This document shows positions 22,847 through 35,139 of a stretch of 64,000 bases of DNA, piece after piece. Numbering within the stretch: the first letter of the stretch is position 1; the number at the start of each line of letters is the position of its first letter. Location: positions 25,759,359-25,823,358 of the forward strand of contig CM060312.1 of assembly GCA_030674185.1 (NCBI GenBank). Direction: 5' to 3'. The position numbers were made by a program, and so were the translations under genes. The notes under the pieces are model-generated. The model did not search any database. It saw only the letters and a list, made by a program, of their open reading frames with translations, and was not told the DNA's origin. Source of the stretch: Monoplex corrugatus. Taxonomy: Eukaryota; Mollusca; Gastropoda; Littorinimorpha; Ranellidae.

Positions 22847-25800
22847 TCGTTCGTTATTTCTTTTAACGTCTATTCACATATGTGCTTTTAGACAGGGAAA
22901 AAAAAATGGTGCGTAAGGAATGAATGAATCTATGTAATCATGAAGGCATTGTATCAATTAAGGTAACAATTAATGTAACATCAAACAAATTTCAATTAAG
23001 GTAATAATTAATGTAACATCAAACAAATTAACGAACAAAAGAAAAACAATCAGAACATTATATCAATCAGACTTCATCGGATTTCTCGGGGCTGTGTGGG
23101 AGTTACAGGTATAAAACAATTGGGCTGAATCAAAGGAAACGACCTACAGGACTGTGCAGTAAACGTCTAGCAATGTGTAAATACAGAGTGAAATCAGTAT
23201 GTTTCTGTTTTAAGTTTGTAAATGACGCAGGGAAATAAGGTCACATTCGCTGACAACACAAAAGGTGATCAACTGTTATAAAATCACCACAGATACATTT
23301 GATGGTTTTACTAAATTTAGTTCGAAGTGAATTGAGAATTAATCTGAAAGCTAACGTTATCTCTTGTCTTGTAAAACCCTGGTAATTTACCGAGAAGGGG
23401 CGAAGGTCACATTGCGCTTTTACTTTGTTTTCTAATATAGCATTCATTTCATGTTCAGAGAGTGGTAAATCAAGTTTAGTACTGCCAGTCCTATTCATTG
23501 CTGCATTTTTTGCTATTCTGTCGACCCGATCGTTAAAAAGGATACCACAGTATGATGGGATCCAACAAAAAGTAACCTGTGTATTATTTGTTATTAAACA
23601 ATGAATTAGAAATTTTATCTCAAATATTAACGAACTATTTACTTTATGTTCGCAACATTTTAAGGATTGTAATGCAGATTTCGAATCTACACATAATATG
23701 ATACTAAACAAAGTTATGGGTAGATCTACTATATATTTCAGTGCCATTAGGATGGCAACTAATTCAGAAGTGAAGATTGAATGTCCCTGTCCTAAAGAGT
23801 AAGCCTTTTCTACTTTAAATTTAGGAATTAGAAAGCCAGCGCCTGCTTTACCATCATCTAGAACAGAGCCATCTGTAAAGAGTTTTAAGTAATGTGAATA
23901 TTTTTTGTGTAGATGTGACAAAACATCAATTACTAACAAGTGTGGATTAATATCTTTTGTCAGGTCAGTATCAGTGTAGTTGATATCAAAAATAGCATTG
24001 GACAGTTCCCAGGGGAGTAGAGGACAACATATCATTTTATGTGAAACTTTGTTAGGTAATACGTGAGAAAGTTTGAAGAGCTCATTTGTGTAAGTGGATA
24101 TTGTTTCTTTTGACTTTATTGTTCTTGCTCTCTTGGGGAAATGGATGTCAGACCGAATTTTAAGTTCCGTACTGGCATAATTAGCTACTGCATTTGCTCT
24201 AACTATATATTTAGCAGTTGATAACTTCCTCCAATCTTCCAAGGGAAGGATGCCAGCTGTTTTATATACTTCTTGTGTTTTTGTATACACCGGTACCCCA
24301 AGAGCACATTTAATAGCTTTACTATCTAAGCTTTGAAGTTTTTTCAAGTAGCATTTTGGAGCTGAAAAATAGACCTCTTGACCATAAGCCAACTTAGATC
24401 TGACTAAAGCTGTGACAAGATGTAATAACATTTTAGTGTCCTGTCCCCAGGACTGTTTACTAATAATTCTTATTAGATTATAGCTTTTTATAGCTTTACA
24501 TAACAAGGCATCAATATGTTCTTTCCATTGTAAACTAGAAGTCAATTGTACTCCCAGAAATTTCACGTGAGTAGTATATTTCAGTTCCTCATCACCAATT
24601 TTAAACAACGGTACTTCTTTCGGACTGAGACCATTACTAAAAAGCATCATGTGTGTTTTTTCATTGGATATTTCCAGACCGTTAACTGTCAAGTAAGTGA
24701 AAATATTATTAACTTCATGTTGATAGACCTTTTTAATGTATTTTATTTCTCTCAAGGAAGTCTTCCTTTTTAACGAAACATTCATCCAGATCGCTATATC
24801 ATCAGCGTACTGAGCAACGTTTACATTGTTTGAGACTTGAGCTGGTAGGTCATAGATCAAATTATTAAATAATAGAGGAGATATTACGGAACCCTGAGGA
24901 ATTCCCATGTTTACAGATCGTTTTTCAGAGTATGTGTTACCTATTTTAGCGACTATACTTCGGTCACTTATAAATGTTTTGATAAAATTATAAAGAGTAC
25001 CGTTGAGACCAATATGTTTAAATTTCAACAAAAGTCTCGCATGCCAGACTTGATCGTATGCTTTTTTAAGATCAAAGAAGATAGCTAAGACATTTTTCCT
25101 TTTAGCAAACTGATTTTTTATTTGAGTTGTTAACTTAACTAAATGGTCTGATGTTGATCTACCTTTTCGAAACCCAGATTGATTGATAGGTATTATATTA
25201 TTTTTCTCACAAAAGTAACTCAGTCTATTCACTATAATTTTTTCCATTAGTTTTGAAACATGGGATGTAAGCGAGATAGGTCTGTAACTACCTGGATCTG
25301 AAAGGGGATTATTAGGTTTTGGTATTGGTAACACAATCGAAGTCTTCCAAATGTCAGGTAAGCGACCACTTTCCCAGCATTTTAGTATGATATTGTGTAA
25401 GTATTCAATCCATTTCTCTGGTAAATGATTTAAAAGGGTATATGAAACGCCATCCAGTCCTACAGCCGATTTTTTGTTGTTCAACGAGAGAAGGGCATCT
25501 TTAAGTTCTTTTAATGTAATTTTTGAATTTATGTACATGTGACTATCAGGAGCAGGATCTGAGTATGTGACGGACTCTTCAATTTTCCGTCTTTCCTCCC
25601 TTAATGGAGTAGACAAGCTACTGGAACTACTTGTTCTTGAAAAGAACTGTACAAATTCTTCAGCTTTCTCAGATGACGAAGGAAAGTCTTTATCTTTAAT
25701 CTTAATAGGAAACTGTGGTAAATTAAAACCATTTTTCATTTCTTTGACCTTATTCCAAATTTTAGGAAGATCTTTAGGCCCTGAAATTTGTTCAGAGCAA

Positions 25801-26152
25801 AAATCTGACCAATAGCGCTTTTTGGCTTGGGCTATAACTTTGTTTGAGTGAATCTTAGCCATTTTCATATTGTAATGGTCTTCTGGAGATTTAGTTTTTA
25901 AATAGAGTTTATACATTTTCTTTTTTTCATTCTTTGCTTCTTCACATAATTGATTCCACCAACTATTTCCAACATGAGTAACCTTTGTTTACATTTTTCC
26001 TTTTTGGAATGGAATTGTTTGCTGCCTCATGTAGCGCGTCGGTGAAATGGGAAATACATATCATTAATATTGACGCATTCATTAAACGTGCAATCTTTTC
26101 CCATTAAAATCTTCCGGTATTTTACCCAGTTAGCACGTTTGTACATATATCG
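22847..26152 (-). mobile_element. 5'-truncated LINE with intact RT-RNase H frame (I-superfamily-like)
   Basis: The minus strand carries an 891-codon uninterrupted frame from 25,916 to 23,241. RT motifs in order: YRPISLTSHVSKLMEKI, QSGFRKGRSTSDHLV, FFDLKKAYDQVWHARLL, GIPQGSVISPLLF and the catalytic QYADDIAIWM. RNase H follows with its four acidic residues: LFTDGSVLDD, TSELVAILMAL, CVDSKSALQSL and NDRVDRIAK. A Cys/His end (CICGDFITVDHLLCC) closes it. The real frame runs upstream of the first Met (THVGNSWWNQLCEEAK), then shifts once into ANNSIPKRKNVNKG and RANWVKYRKILMGKD, where it is truncated near 26,140. The endonuclease is missing. The 3' end (22,847-22,893) has a nested hairpin and a GAAC tail. 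Confidence 0.9.
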
Positions 26153-26560
26153 AAGTACACATATCAGTGCATTCGGGCACATAATCTAAGGACATGCCTC
26201 TGGCGTTGACCGTTCCGTCCAATTTATCGCACATGGGATTAAAAGAATATACCTGTATACAAATTTAAACATAACTCAGGACGCTAAAACATATAAAAAC
26301 AGGCCTAAATTACCTAAAATTGCTTCTGCATATCTCATATCCCCAGAGCCAAAAATACACTTAACACATGTACCTAATTATCAATCCTAAGAGAAAGTAC
26401 TTAAAACTTTATCGAACACATACAGGCGAATGGATCAATAAGACAGAAAAAGATAGGAAGAAATGACAGAAAGCAAAGGAAGAAGAAAGAAACAGAGTGA
26501 GAGAAAAGAGTAAATTTGTAGCACAAAACTTCCAGAAGGTGGGGATACTCTTTATACTAA
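26153..26560 (-). mobile_element. SINE family A, 5' part split by a LINE
   Basis: Its reverse complement follows the family A body, including GATTGATAATTAGGTACATG, TTTTTGGCTCTGGGG and the GCATGTCCTTAGATTATGTG block. It breaks at ATGTGTACTT where the LINE begins. The tRNA-like head is absent, so the copy was already 5'-truncated, starting near 26,560. Confidence 0.8.
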
Positions 26561-26589
26561 AGACTTCTGGCATCCCCACGAGGAGATTC

Positions 26590-27260
26590 TAGAACTTAAT
26601 AGAGAGACACGGAGCTGAACACACTGGACCAATTCCAACATGTGGAAAACGACTGTCATATCATTTCATCATCTAGAGACATCAAGGACTTCTGGGAAAA
26701 ATGGTCAAAGAACAAAACAAAAGGAAACACAGCGTTCTTTCAATTTGACACTACCAAGTTGAAAGTTCTATTTTAGATTTATTTTGTAACAATTAACACT
26801 GATCGTACAGTCTTTGTTGAACGATACTGAATATTTGCAACCTTTGTCGTCAGCACTGACGCTGCCATTAATCTTTAGAATGTCAGTATATCTTTCTCTG
26901 TCAAAATAAAGTCATTAATATAACACTTATTACAAAAAAACATATTTTCCCAACTAACATGAACATATTCACTGCCCCAAGTTTGAGAATTATACCATAC
27001 TGAAGCAGCGTACTCAGTAGTGCGCAAATGCAAACACAAACGAAATTCGCAGTCATTCCGGAAAATGAACACATCCATGCACATAGAGATAAGCGAAATC
27101 TCGATTTGTAAACACCACGTTGGCTTGAAAAATTGTTTGATAAAAGGACGGCAAGTTTCTCAAAAGCTGTGGACATGATTGAGGAGCACTTTTGCCTCAT
27201 TATCCCATACATCTAAAAACAGCCGGTCGTAGGAGGTGAAGACGCAGGTGTTATGTGCAT
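26590..27260. other. Non-coding, nothing definite
   Basis: A short frame (RDIKDFWEKWSKNKTKGN, about 26,680-26,740) faintly recalls a LINE linker but is too short to call. Nothing else recognised. Confidence 0.35.
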
Positions 27261-27264
27261 CAGC

Positions 27265-27420
27265 AATGGGAAACACGAAAAGAAAAAGAGCGTTTAATCA
27301 CAGTCTTGTGCAAGAGTTGATTGAAGACGATATGACATTCAAAGATTTTTTCCATCTCAGCAGAGAGAAGTTTCTTCAGGTATTTTCAGTTCTCCCCAAT
27401 TCAATTCGACGCTCGTGGCA
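27265..27420 (+). mobile_element. PIF/Harbinger-like transposase N-terminal scrap
   Basis: A plus-strand frame reads SLVQELIEDDMTFKDFFHLS then REKFLQVFSVLPNSI. This resembles the N-terminal region of Harbinger nucleases (..LLQELREDD..FF.YFRMS...F..LL). The frame ends soon after, and no DDE catalytic region follows. The call rests on one short segment. Confidence 0.4.
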
Positions 27421-27479
27421 TGCTGAAAATCTGAGTGGAAGCGACAAAATATCAAGGACATCTCCTCTGTGAACATCCT

Positions 27480-28280
27480 CAGACGGGGGAAAAAATCCCT
27501 TGCACTTTGAAATGAATGTGCGAATGCTTCAGTGTGACCCCACACGTGTACATTTCCAACGACGTAATTTGTTTTTCAGGATTGCAGTTGTGTTTGTGTT
27601 AGCTCACTGATGTGTACACAGCTGTAGGCTTTTTGCTCCAAACTAGAGACAGTCGTATAACAGAATGTTCTGGGACGATGGTGTGTTCTTAGTAGCAGCG
27701 TCGTGTCTGAACAAAAGACGCAGTATACGAGCCCACGATTACAGAAATGTATATGCTGATACATATTTAGAACGTTAATTGCGCATGAGGCACGTACAGA
27801 TGTATATTTGAAATATTCATTTTCCTGTGTTACGGCCTTATTTTTCTCCCTGTACATCTATTTTTACATTCTTCCATCTATTTCTATGCTGATGAGATCT
27901 GTTTTCCATGTATACCTATTGTTATTATGTAATAGTTTTACCCATAAAATCTTTGTTGTGGGCACAAAATCTTTCCTTTCTCTGAAGAATTAAAAAGTGA
28001 AGACGACATGTGTCTTATGCATGATACAAACTTTCACATGGATTTATGTATGTAACAGGATTGTGTTGACTGTATTACTGGTACATATTTCATTATGATA
28101 AATCAGAAGGGAAAAAAACGCAATATGTGTCTGACGTCGTCATTTTAAATCACACAAGTTTAACGATACAGAGAGAAAGGATGAAAAAACATTAAAATGA
28201 TGAAATAGTTTCTTCCCATGAAATAACATACACGTGGAACGCAAACCCACGCCAACAAATAGAAACCGAAATATGGATAG
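27480..28280. other. Non-coding, nothing recognised
   Basis: AT-rich sequence with no coding match. Confidence 0.4.
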
Positions 28281-28289
28281 AGACATGTA

Positions 28290-28785
28290 GATATGTATAC
28301 ACACACGCGCGCGTAGCGCACATGCACACGCGTACACACACGAACACACAAGCACATATGCACCTTCCACGCACGCCCGCGCGCTCACAACACATGCGCA
28401 CGCTCACACACAACACCACACACACCACACACACACACCACACACACACACACACACCACACACACACGAACAAACAAACAAACGAGCCACAACGCACCC
28501 GTACACACACAAGTGTAAACACAGATACGCACGTTTATGCACGTACAAGTATGAACATACGCATGAACTCGCACATACGCACACACACGAATCGCTCGCA
28601 CACGCAAACACACAAGCCCTCATGCACACATACATCCAGTATACATAGTACAGCACATGTACGCACACACATGCATGCATGCACGCGCGCGCTCACAGAC
28701 ACACACACACACGACACAGACACACACACACACACACACAGGACACACACACACACAGATACATCGCACACAGCACACACACAAC

Positions 28786-28817
<32 letters not shown>

Positions 28818-28822
28818 ACACA

Positions 28823-28856
<34 letters not shown>
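28290..28856 (+). repeat. CA-rich microsatellite region
   Basis: Interrupted CA repeats with CGCA/TGCA variants, becoming purer from 28,690 on. Long His/Thr and Val/Cys frames across it on both strands are artefacts. Confidence 0.9.
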
Positions 28857-28861
<5 letters not shown>

Positions 28862-28924
28862 GTGGAATTCTCGAAATTGTGACACAGTCCACTTTTATTT
28901 AGACACCACCTTCAGAACATTATG

Positions 28925-29385
28925 ATATAATAAACGCAAAGAGCCACCGATCACCACTAGGCAGCTAAGCCTCCCCCCCCCCCCCCTCCATGTCGTTAAT
29001 TACGCCAATCACCTGGATTCTACTATATTACCCGCGGATACAAATAAACACACACTAACACATTTTATTTTTCATTTTCGTCATTATAATATTTTTTCAA
29101 TGAAAAGAAGAATTGTTAAAATGGCTTGACTCTGATTTAATATGGTTTGTCTAAACAGCCAAGGCCATAAATCTCTGCACTAAGCAAAGTCAATAAATTT
29201 TCACTGAGAAAATCTTCACGCCGTGGGAATCGGGAGATATACTGGCGTGGCCGTAAATCATCACAAAGAGTGAAATATCAGTTGATCGTTGTTGGTGCTA
29301 GCAGGTATAAGTTACACAATGAAGACCTGCCTGAGTTATCAGAAGTAGCAAACAAAAACGAATAATCTGTGCAGTATTATGAAGT
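28925..29385. other. Non-coding, nothing recognised
   Basis: Contains a poly-C run at about 28,973-28,986. No gene or element recognised. Confidence 0.4.
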
Positions 29386-29387
29386 TC

Positions 29388-29818
29388 ATAACAAAGAATC
29401 TGGTGCTAGTATATGAATGTCAACCAAGTACAGTATCTGGTGCTAGTATATGAGTGTCAACACAAGTAACATAATTGGTGCTACGTATTACTGAAGTGTC
29501 AACACAGTAACAAAGAATCTGGTGCTACGTATTATGAAGTTGTCAACACAAGTAACAAAGAATTGTGCTACGTATTATGAAGTGTCAACACAAGTAACAA
29601 AGAATCTGGTGCTCGTATTATGAAGTGTCAAACACAAGTAACAAAGAATCTGGTGCTACGTATTATGAAGTGTCAAACACAAGTAACAAAGAATCTGGTG
29701 CTACGTATTATGAAGTGTCAGACACAGTAACAATAATCTGGTGCTACGTATTATGAAGTGTCAAACACAAGTAACAAAGAATCTGTGCTACGTATTATGA
29801 AGTGTCAAACACAAGCAT
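29388..29818 (+). repeat. Roughly 43-bp minisatellite, about 10 copies
   Basis: The unit contains AAAGAATCTGGTGCTACGTA, TTATGAAGTGTCAA and ACACAAGTAAC. Units differ mostly by single-base gains and losses (for example GGTGCTCG for GGTGCTACG, AATTGTG for AATCTGGTG) rather than by substitutions. Confidence 0.9.
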
Positions 29819-30026
29819 TCACACTAGAACTAACATACGACGGGCCGGTGATTATTGCTAACCTAAAATTATATGCCTAGTTAATTTTAGTCCTGCGGAG
29901 AAGTTTGATGTAATTGTGGAATAGATTCATTATTAAGTTTTTTGCAAAATAGTGTAGACTGGGCTGTGTTTATTGATTTCGCTTAAGACAGCTCACAGGC
30001 AAGAGTATGTGGCACTAGTTAGGTTC

Positions 30027-30185
30027 CGTTTCAGTTTCAGTTTTTCAAGATAGCGTCCGTGCTTTTAATAAATTCTTTATGTACTGAGATCACATACGCC
30101 ATGTGATTGAACAGATCCAGAATGATTATAGCATAACTGCACATAAGCCTTATGTATTGGCAAGGTGTTTACAGCCTACCGAAAT
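30027..30185 (+). repeat. Dispersed repeat family D, copy 3
   Basis: TTTCAGTTTCAGTTTTTCAA, then GATAGCGTCCGTGC, ATGTACTGAGATCACATACG and GATTATAGCATAACTGC. It is the longest copy, ending near GGCAAGGTGTTTACAGCC. Confidence 0.6.
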
Positions 30186-30334
30186 TTCAGTTTCACATTT
30201 GTTTTTGTATCATTCTGTCATTGAAACAAGTTAGACTACATCGTGGTAGAAAGTTCGTCAAGGCTACATGAGAAAGAGAAAATGTATAGTGTATTTTGAA
30301 GGTTGACAGCAGAATATTATATCACTAAATTGTT

Positions 30335-31155
30335 ATCGAAGGTGACACTGGCAGGCAACATCACTGAAGAAAGAAGGAAGGGAGGTAGATCATTATGGCA
30401 GCCAGTATCACGAAAATATATTATAGAAGGCACATAGATTATTCAGGCAGCCAATATTACAAAGAAATATAAATGACAAATGGTTGTTCAGACCGGTAGT
30501 GCCACAGAAGAAATGTAGAAGTCAATGAGATTATTCTGGCGGGCAATATCACAAAAAATATAGAAGGCAAATAGATTAATCAGGCGAACGATATCCCAAA
30601 ACTAGAAGGCAAATAAATCGCGCAGACAGCCAATAACACTGAGGATTGTAGATGGCAAATAGATTATTCAAGTAACCATATCAGAAAAGAATCATAGACG
30701 GCAAATAAATTATTCAGGCAGGTAATATTACAAAATACACAGAAGGCAAGTAAATCATTCAAACAGCAAATATTACTTACAGTTACAAAAAGCAAATAGA
30801 TTATTAGGCACCCAGTATCAGAAAAGAAACACAGAAGGAAAATTAATTATTCAGGTGGGTAATATCACAAAAAATAAATTTTTTAAATAAATGGTTTAGT
30901 CATGCAGCTAATATCGCAAAGAATTGTAGAAAGCAAATATATTATTCTGGCAGCCAATATCACAAATAGATGTAGAAGGCAAATGAATTACTAAGACAGC
31001 CAGTATCACAAAAGAAACATAGGAGGCACATGGATTGTTGAGGCGGCAGTATCACAAAAATGTAGACGGCAAGTAGATCATTCAGGCAAACAGTTACAAA
31101 AAAGAATTTAAGAAGGAAGCTGAACCATTACGGCTGGCAAAGTCACTAAGTAGCA
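30335..31155 (+). repeat. Diverged minisatellite, about 50-bp unit, roughly 16 copies
   Basis: Repeated blocks of the form AGAAGGCAAATAGATTATTC, AGGCAGCCAATATCACAAA and a short A-rich spacer. Units differ by many substitutions, so the array is old or its units have evolved apart. Confidence 0.8.
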
Positions 31156-31387
31156 TGAAGGGCTGGAGAGAGCCGGACAGCGGAAGGTCCTCAGAGGAGA
31201 AACCTCCGTCAAGCAAGTGTTTCGGCCCGTAACTCCTTGCGCTCTAAGGGGGGGGGGGGGGGGGCCGCATACACGTCATACCCCTGGATGGCCTCTACTG
31301 TTACCGCTTTTTTTTTTTAAACAGACAATTTGTCGTCCACATGGAACCGAACCCAAGCACCCGAGGTGATCAGACGTGTCAAGGCCA

Positions 31388-32515
31388 AGTCACGCAGTCT
31401 TCGCCCTCAGACAAATGTCTGAAAAGACCACTGAGTATGACAAAGTACTGAACATGGTATTTGTTGACCAAGAGAAAGCCTCTGACAGAGCAGAAATATG
31501 CTGTGGGCAGTTCTTAAGACCTACAGCGTTCAAGGACAGTTATTAGAGAATGCCATGGCGATGTAACAACACAGTCGAAAACAGTGAAAACATCAGACGG
31601 CCTCAGTGATTGGTTTATGTAAAAACAGGAGTGCGCCAGGGTTGTGTTTTGTCCCCTCTAATGTTCATTATTTACACGCACAGGGTCACAAAGGACGCAC
31701 ATCCCAATCTCGAAGACCTGAATGAATTACTATGTGCTGATGATCAAGACCTAATTAATAAAGATGCAAAAGAGTTGCAGGAACACCTCAGTGACATGAA
31801 TGCAGGTTGTGAAAATTTTAACATGAAAATCAGCGTGTCTCGAAGAGGTTATGAAGGTGAGCAGAGGCCCAGGCAAGCTGGAATCATAGGTCAACAACAA
31901 GAACTGAAATAAGTTGAAGAATTCTAATATTTAGGAAGCATCTGTACACAGAATGCAGCATAGATAGGAAAATTGAAACAAGAATCCAGAAAGCAAATGC
32001 AGTGACTAATCAGCTGGCCCTTCTCCTATTACATCCACACATACCTGTGGATACAGAGCATCAACTAATAAACTCTATTTTTAATCCTTCGCTCTGTTAT
32101 TTGTGCCAGACATGGACATGTAACCAAATACAAAAAAAAAGCAAAACAACAGCTCGCGAGATAAGGTGTCTCAGAAAGACAGTGAATGTCACACGTCGAG
32201 ACAAGATTAGAAATGAAGTCATTAGAGACACTGTGGGGACTGAGCTATATCTAGAATACATAGAAAAACAGGCTGACATGGTTCGGTCACCTCATGAGGC
32301 TTCCAAACGAACAGCCAGCATACAAAGCTTATAAAATGGAAAGGTATTGATCCAAAGGAAGGGGGCGTCCTAGGAAAAGATGGACAGAAGGTGTGAAAGA
32401 AACAACTGAAAAAATCAACCTAACTATGGCGGACGCCACCCATCTGGCCCACGTCCAAAAGCTGTATCTCCCCTCGACGCTTAACGGCACAGAGGACAGA
32501 AAAAGTACAAGTATA
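31388..32515 (+). mobile_element. Decayed RTE-like LINE fragment (RT and C-terminus)
   Basis: Plus-strand frames show MVFVDQEKASDRAE, GVRQGCVLSPLMFIIY and LNELLCADDQDLINKD (palm box changed to CADD), then NFNMKISVS. The C-terminal part gives RCLRKTVNVTRRDKIRNEVI. This is the same family as the 12,051-13,504 element but on the plus strand and more decayed. Stops near 31,545, 31,600 and 31,912 disable it. It begins inside the RT, so it is 5'-truncated. Confidence 0.8.
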
Positions 32516-32650
32516 GGCTGATGTTGCTATCAACCCCCTTGCTCCAACTTCTATGGCGAGTAATTTGGGTTGAAAGCCGGGTTTCCTCAAGTTGCTGGCT
32601 GGACTGGCATACTTTTCATTCTCGTAGATATGAGCTTCCTCCATGGTACT
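32515..32650 (-). mobile_element. Retroelement C-terminal fragment (second copy of the 1.3-kb motif)
   Basis: The minus strand reads MEEAHIYENEKYAS, ASNLRKPGFQPKLLA and IEVGARGLIATSAY, matching the plus-strand fragment near 1,240-1,400. It abuts the 3' end of the RTE-like fragment. Clade unassigned. Confidence 0.45.
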
Positions 32651-32659
32651 TGCGGACGG

Positions 32660-35000
32660 CACAGTGAGATCGATCAAATAATTTGTATTGGTGAAATATG
32701 GACATGTAGAAAAAGTGCAGAAGGCAGACAACTCAGTCTGGAAGGCATCATAACAAAATTGAAAAAAAGCAGATGTATCATTCTGAGAATACGTAAGTTT
32801 TGAAAGGAGAGCCAAGGTCAAAATATGCTGAAAATCGAAATCGGCACCCTTTTCTTTTCTTTATTTTTGAGCGGAAGGAGAATTAGCAGCCCTTCATTTT
32901 CCTTGCGATTCTCAGGGTTTATTCAGATGAAACACATCAACGTCACAGTTGCCTTCAGAACTTAAAAATCTCGATTCTTCTCTGAACTGCTGGCATTTCA
33001 GATTGAAGTTTCTCAGCCGTTTTAGTCAGTCATTGTTTGAATGTAAGCAATATCAACTATTGTTGCGGAGATGATTACGCCATACAAATGAACCTCCGTT
33101 TATCATAAAGGACATTATATTATTGTCTGAATGGCAGCATCACCCCTACAGATTTCACTGAACATAATACCGTTCATATCTTTAAATCTATCTCGAATCA
33201 GACTCTCTAGTACGAAGTTTAGATGACTTCACAGTTCCAACGTCACGGTTTCGAGATTATCATAATATGCATATTTTGAGAAAAATCCAAGATTCGTGAG
33301 CCGAATGTACCAATATTTATGTTGTTTATTTGAATTGCGATGTTCTGTGATAAATATGTTTGAGTCAGTTGACCCTGAATCATTTTAAAGTCTCATCTGT
33401 GGTGTTTATTTTGATCTACCGATCATGAAAGGAAGAACATCATGTGGTTTGACCATCTTTTATTGGTATTTCTTAAAAGGGTGTTATAATCGAACATTTA
33501 TTTTGTTTTGTTAGTTTTGTGTAATCAGAAAGTTTGTTGGAAAGGCTTGACATTTTTTCTGCGTTTTCTTTTGCTTTCTTAAGGTAGTGGGTTTTTTAAA
33601 CAGAAATTTGTCAGGGGCAGCTGTTTTTGTTGTTGTTGTTTGTTTTACATGGCAAATTGCACACTGCATACGGGACCTTAGTTTATCCTATCCGAATGGT
33701 TGGAACCTAGATCGCCAATCAAAATCTAATGGTGGGGAGGAAGAGGGGGGATGGAAGAACAATCCTGGTGAAATTTGAGTCGAACTCTGAAATATTGGTA
33801 TCCGAGGCAGGTGCATTTATTCTCTTAAGTACTGAACTACAACATCTATCTCGTTGAGTCTCAGCCTGCAACGTGAAAACTGGCCTGTTTGCTTCGCCTC
33901 TTGAGTAATGCTCCAGTCATTCCGGTTGTGTCATCATAGTGTTCGTAGGTCCCGTGCTCCGCTCCCTCCTCCACATTGCAAGACGTTACCAGCGCACAGT
34001 GTTTTGGGATGTTGTTAGATACTTACTGTCAGATTTATGTGGAGCGCACATGAAATTGTCTGAGTACGATGAATCTCTTTAACATGCTCCAGACTTCTTA
34101 GCACAGAGATTATGGGGGGAAAAATCTGCTGATGCTGCTTAGTGCTGACGGCTGATACGAACGCGGTGTGTGCATGTATACGCGCTGTATTGCCATCACT
34201 GTACTGAGGGTATGTTGCCGCACCAATCTATATATACTGCATTTTCGGCGGGCGTGCATGCTGTTTGTTTTCCAGTTTCTTTTCACCCTCAGAGGCTGAC
34301 ACGACTTCCAGGATGTTAAGCAGGCATGCATGATGTTCTGGATATGTATATACACCTAAAAGGGGGTTCAGGCACTAACAGGTTTGCCCCTCTCAGTATA
34401 TATATTTAAGAAATACAACATTATTTCTAGTTTCAGTAAAACGCTTTTTATTGTCAAACTTTAGTCACAGCTGAGGCTTCATATGTATAATATGTTAACA
34501 TCCTTTTTGTGCCCATGTTCTTGGTTTAGGGTGAATATCTATACACAGTTTGTGATAATTATAAGACAGATCATAATTTATGATTTGCATCTCTCAGAAA
34601 AATGTGTGACTTGCATACTCTCCTGAGATTTGAGTAAGAATTTTTCACTGTTTTGATTGTCTTTTCTTAATTTCATATTAATCAGAAAATATTTTTGACA
34701 TGACGTGTGCCTGTGAATGAAGAGGGCAGCTGTTAGACTTGTAATCTGAGCATGCTGCACGCACTGTCAAGGCAAGGACAGTTCAAACACAGTATTAAGA
34801 AGCTATGTGGGCAGGAAAAGTGTACCGGAAGGCCTGTCAGAATGTAAGAAAAGGCACGATCGATTTTGGCGATGACTAAGAAGAAAAAAATAAGTATCAG
34901 AGGCAATTAAGGCAGGATTGAAACAGGACCTTACAATTGGAAGTCCAGCGTTTACCCAGCTGACTTTTGCACCTTATCATGTTGCTTCGGACTGTGCATC
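32660..35000. other. Long non-coding stretch
   Basis: No coding match. Around 33,770-33,840 and 34,905-34,950 the reverse strand has weak B-box-like sequences (for example GTTTCAATCC) that may be old SINE heads, but no element boundary could be drawn. Confidence 0.35.
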
Positions 35001-35005
35001 TTCAG

Positions 35006-35135
35006 TTCAGTTTCTCGAAATGGCGTCTCCACGGTCGGAATAAATTCCGTATACACTGACGCCAAGATGCTTTGTGATGAATAAGATCTAAAATGATCAT
35101 GGCATAAACCCTATATCTGGTTTTGTAACCCGTGC
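35006..35135 (+). repeat. Dispersed repeat family D, copy 4
   Basis: Starts near CAGTTCAGTTTCTCGAAATG, then ATACACTGACGCCAAGATGC and TCATGGCATAAACCCTATAT. Same orientation as the other three copies. Confidence 0.6.
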
Positions 35136-35139
35136 TTTG

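Noticed and set aside
29388..31155. CRISPR-like array
   Set aside because: The units are contiguous tandem repeats without unique spacers, in a eukaryotic genome.
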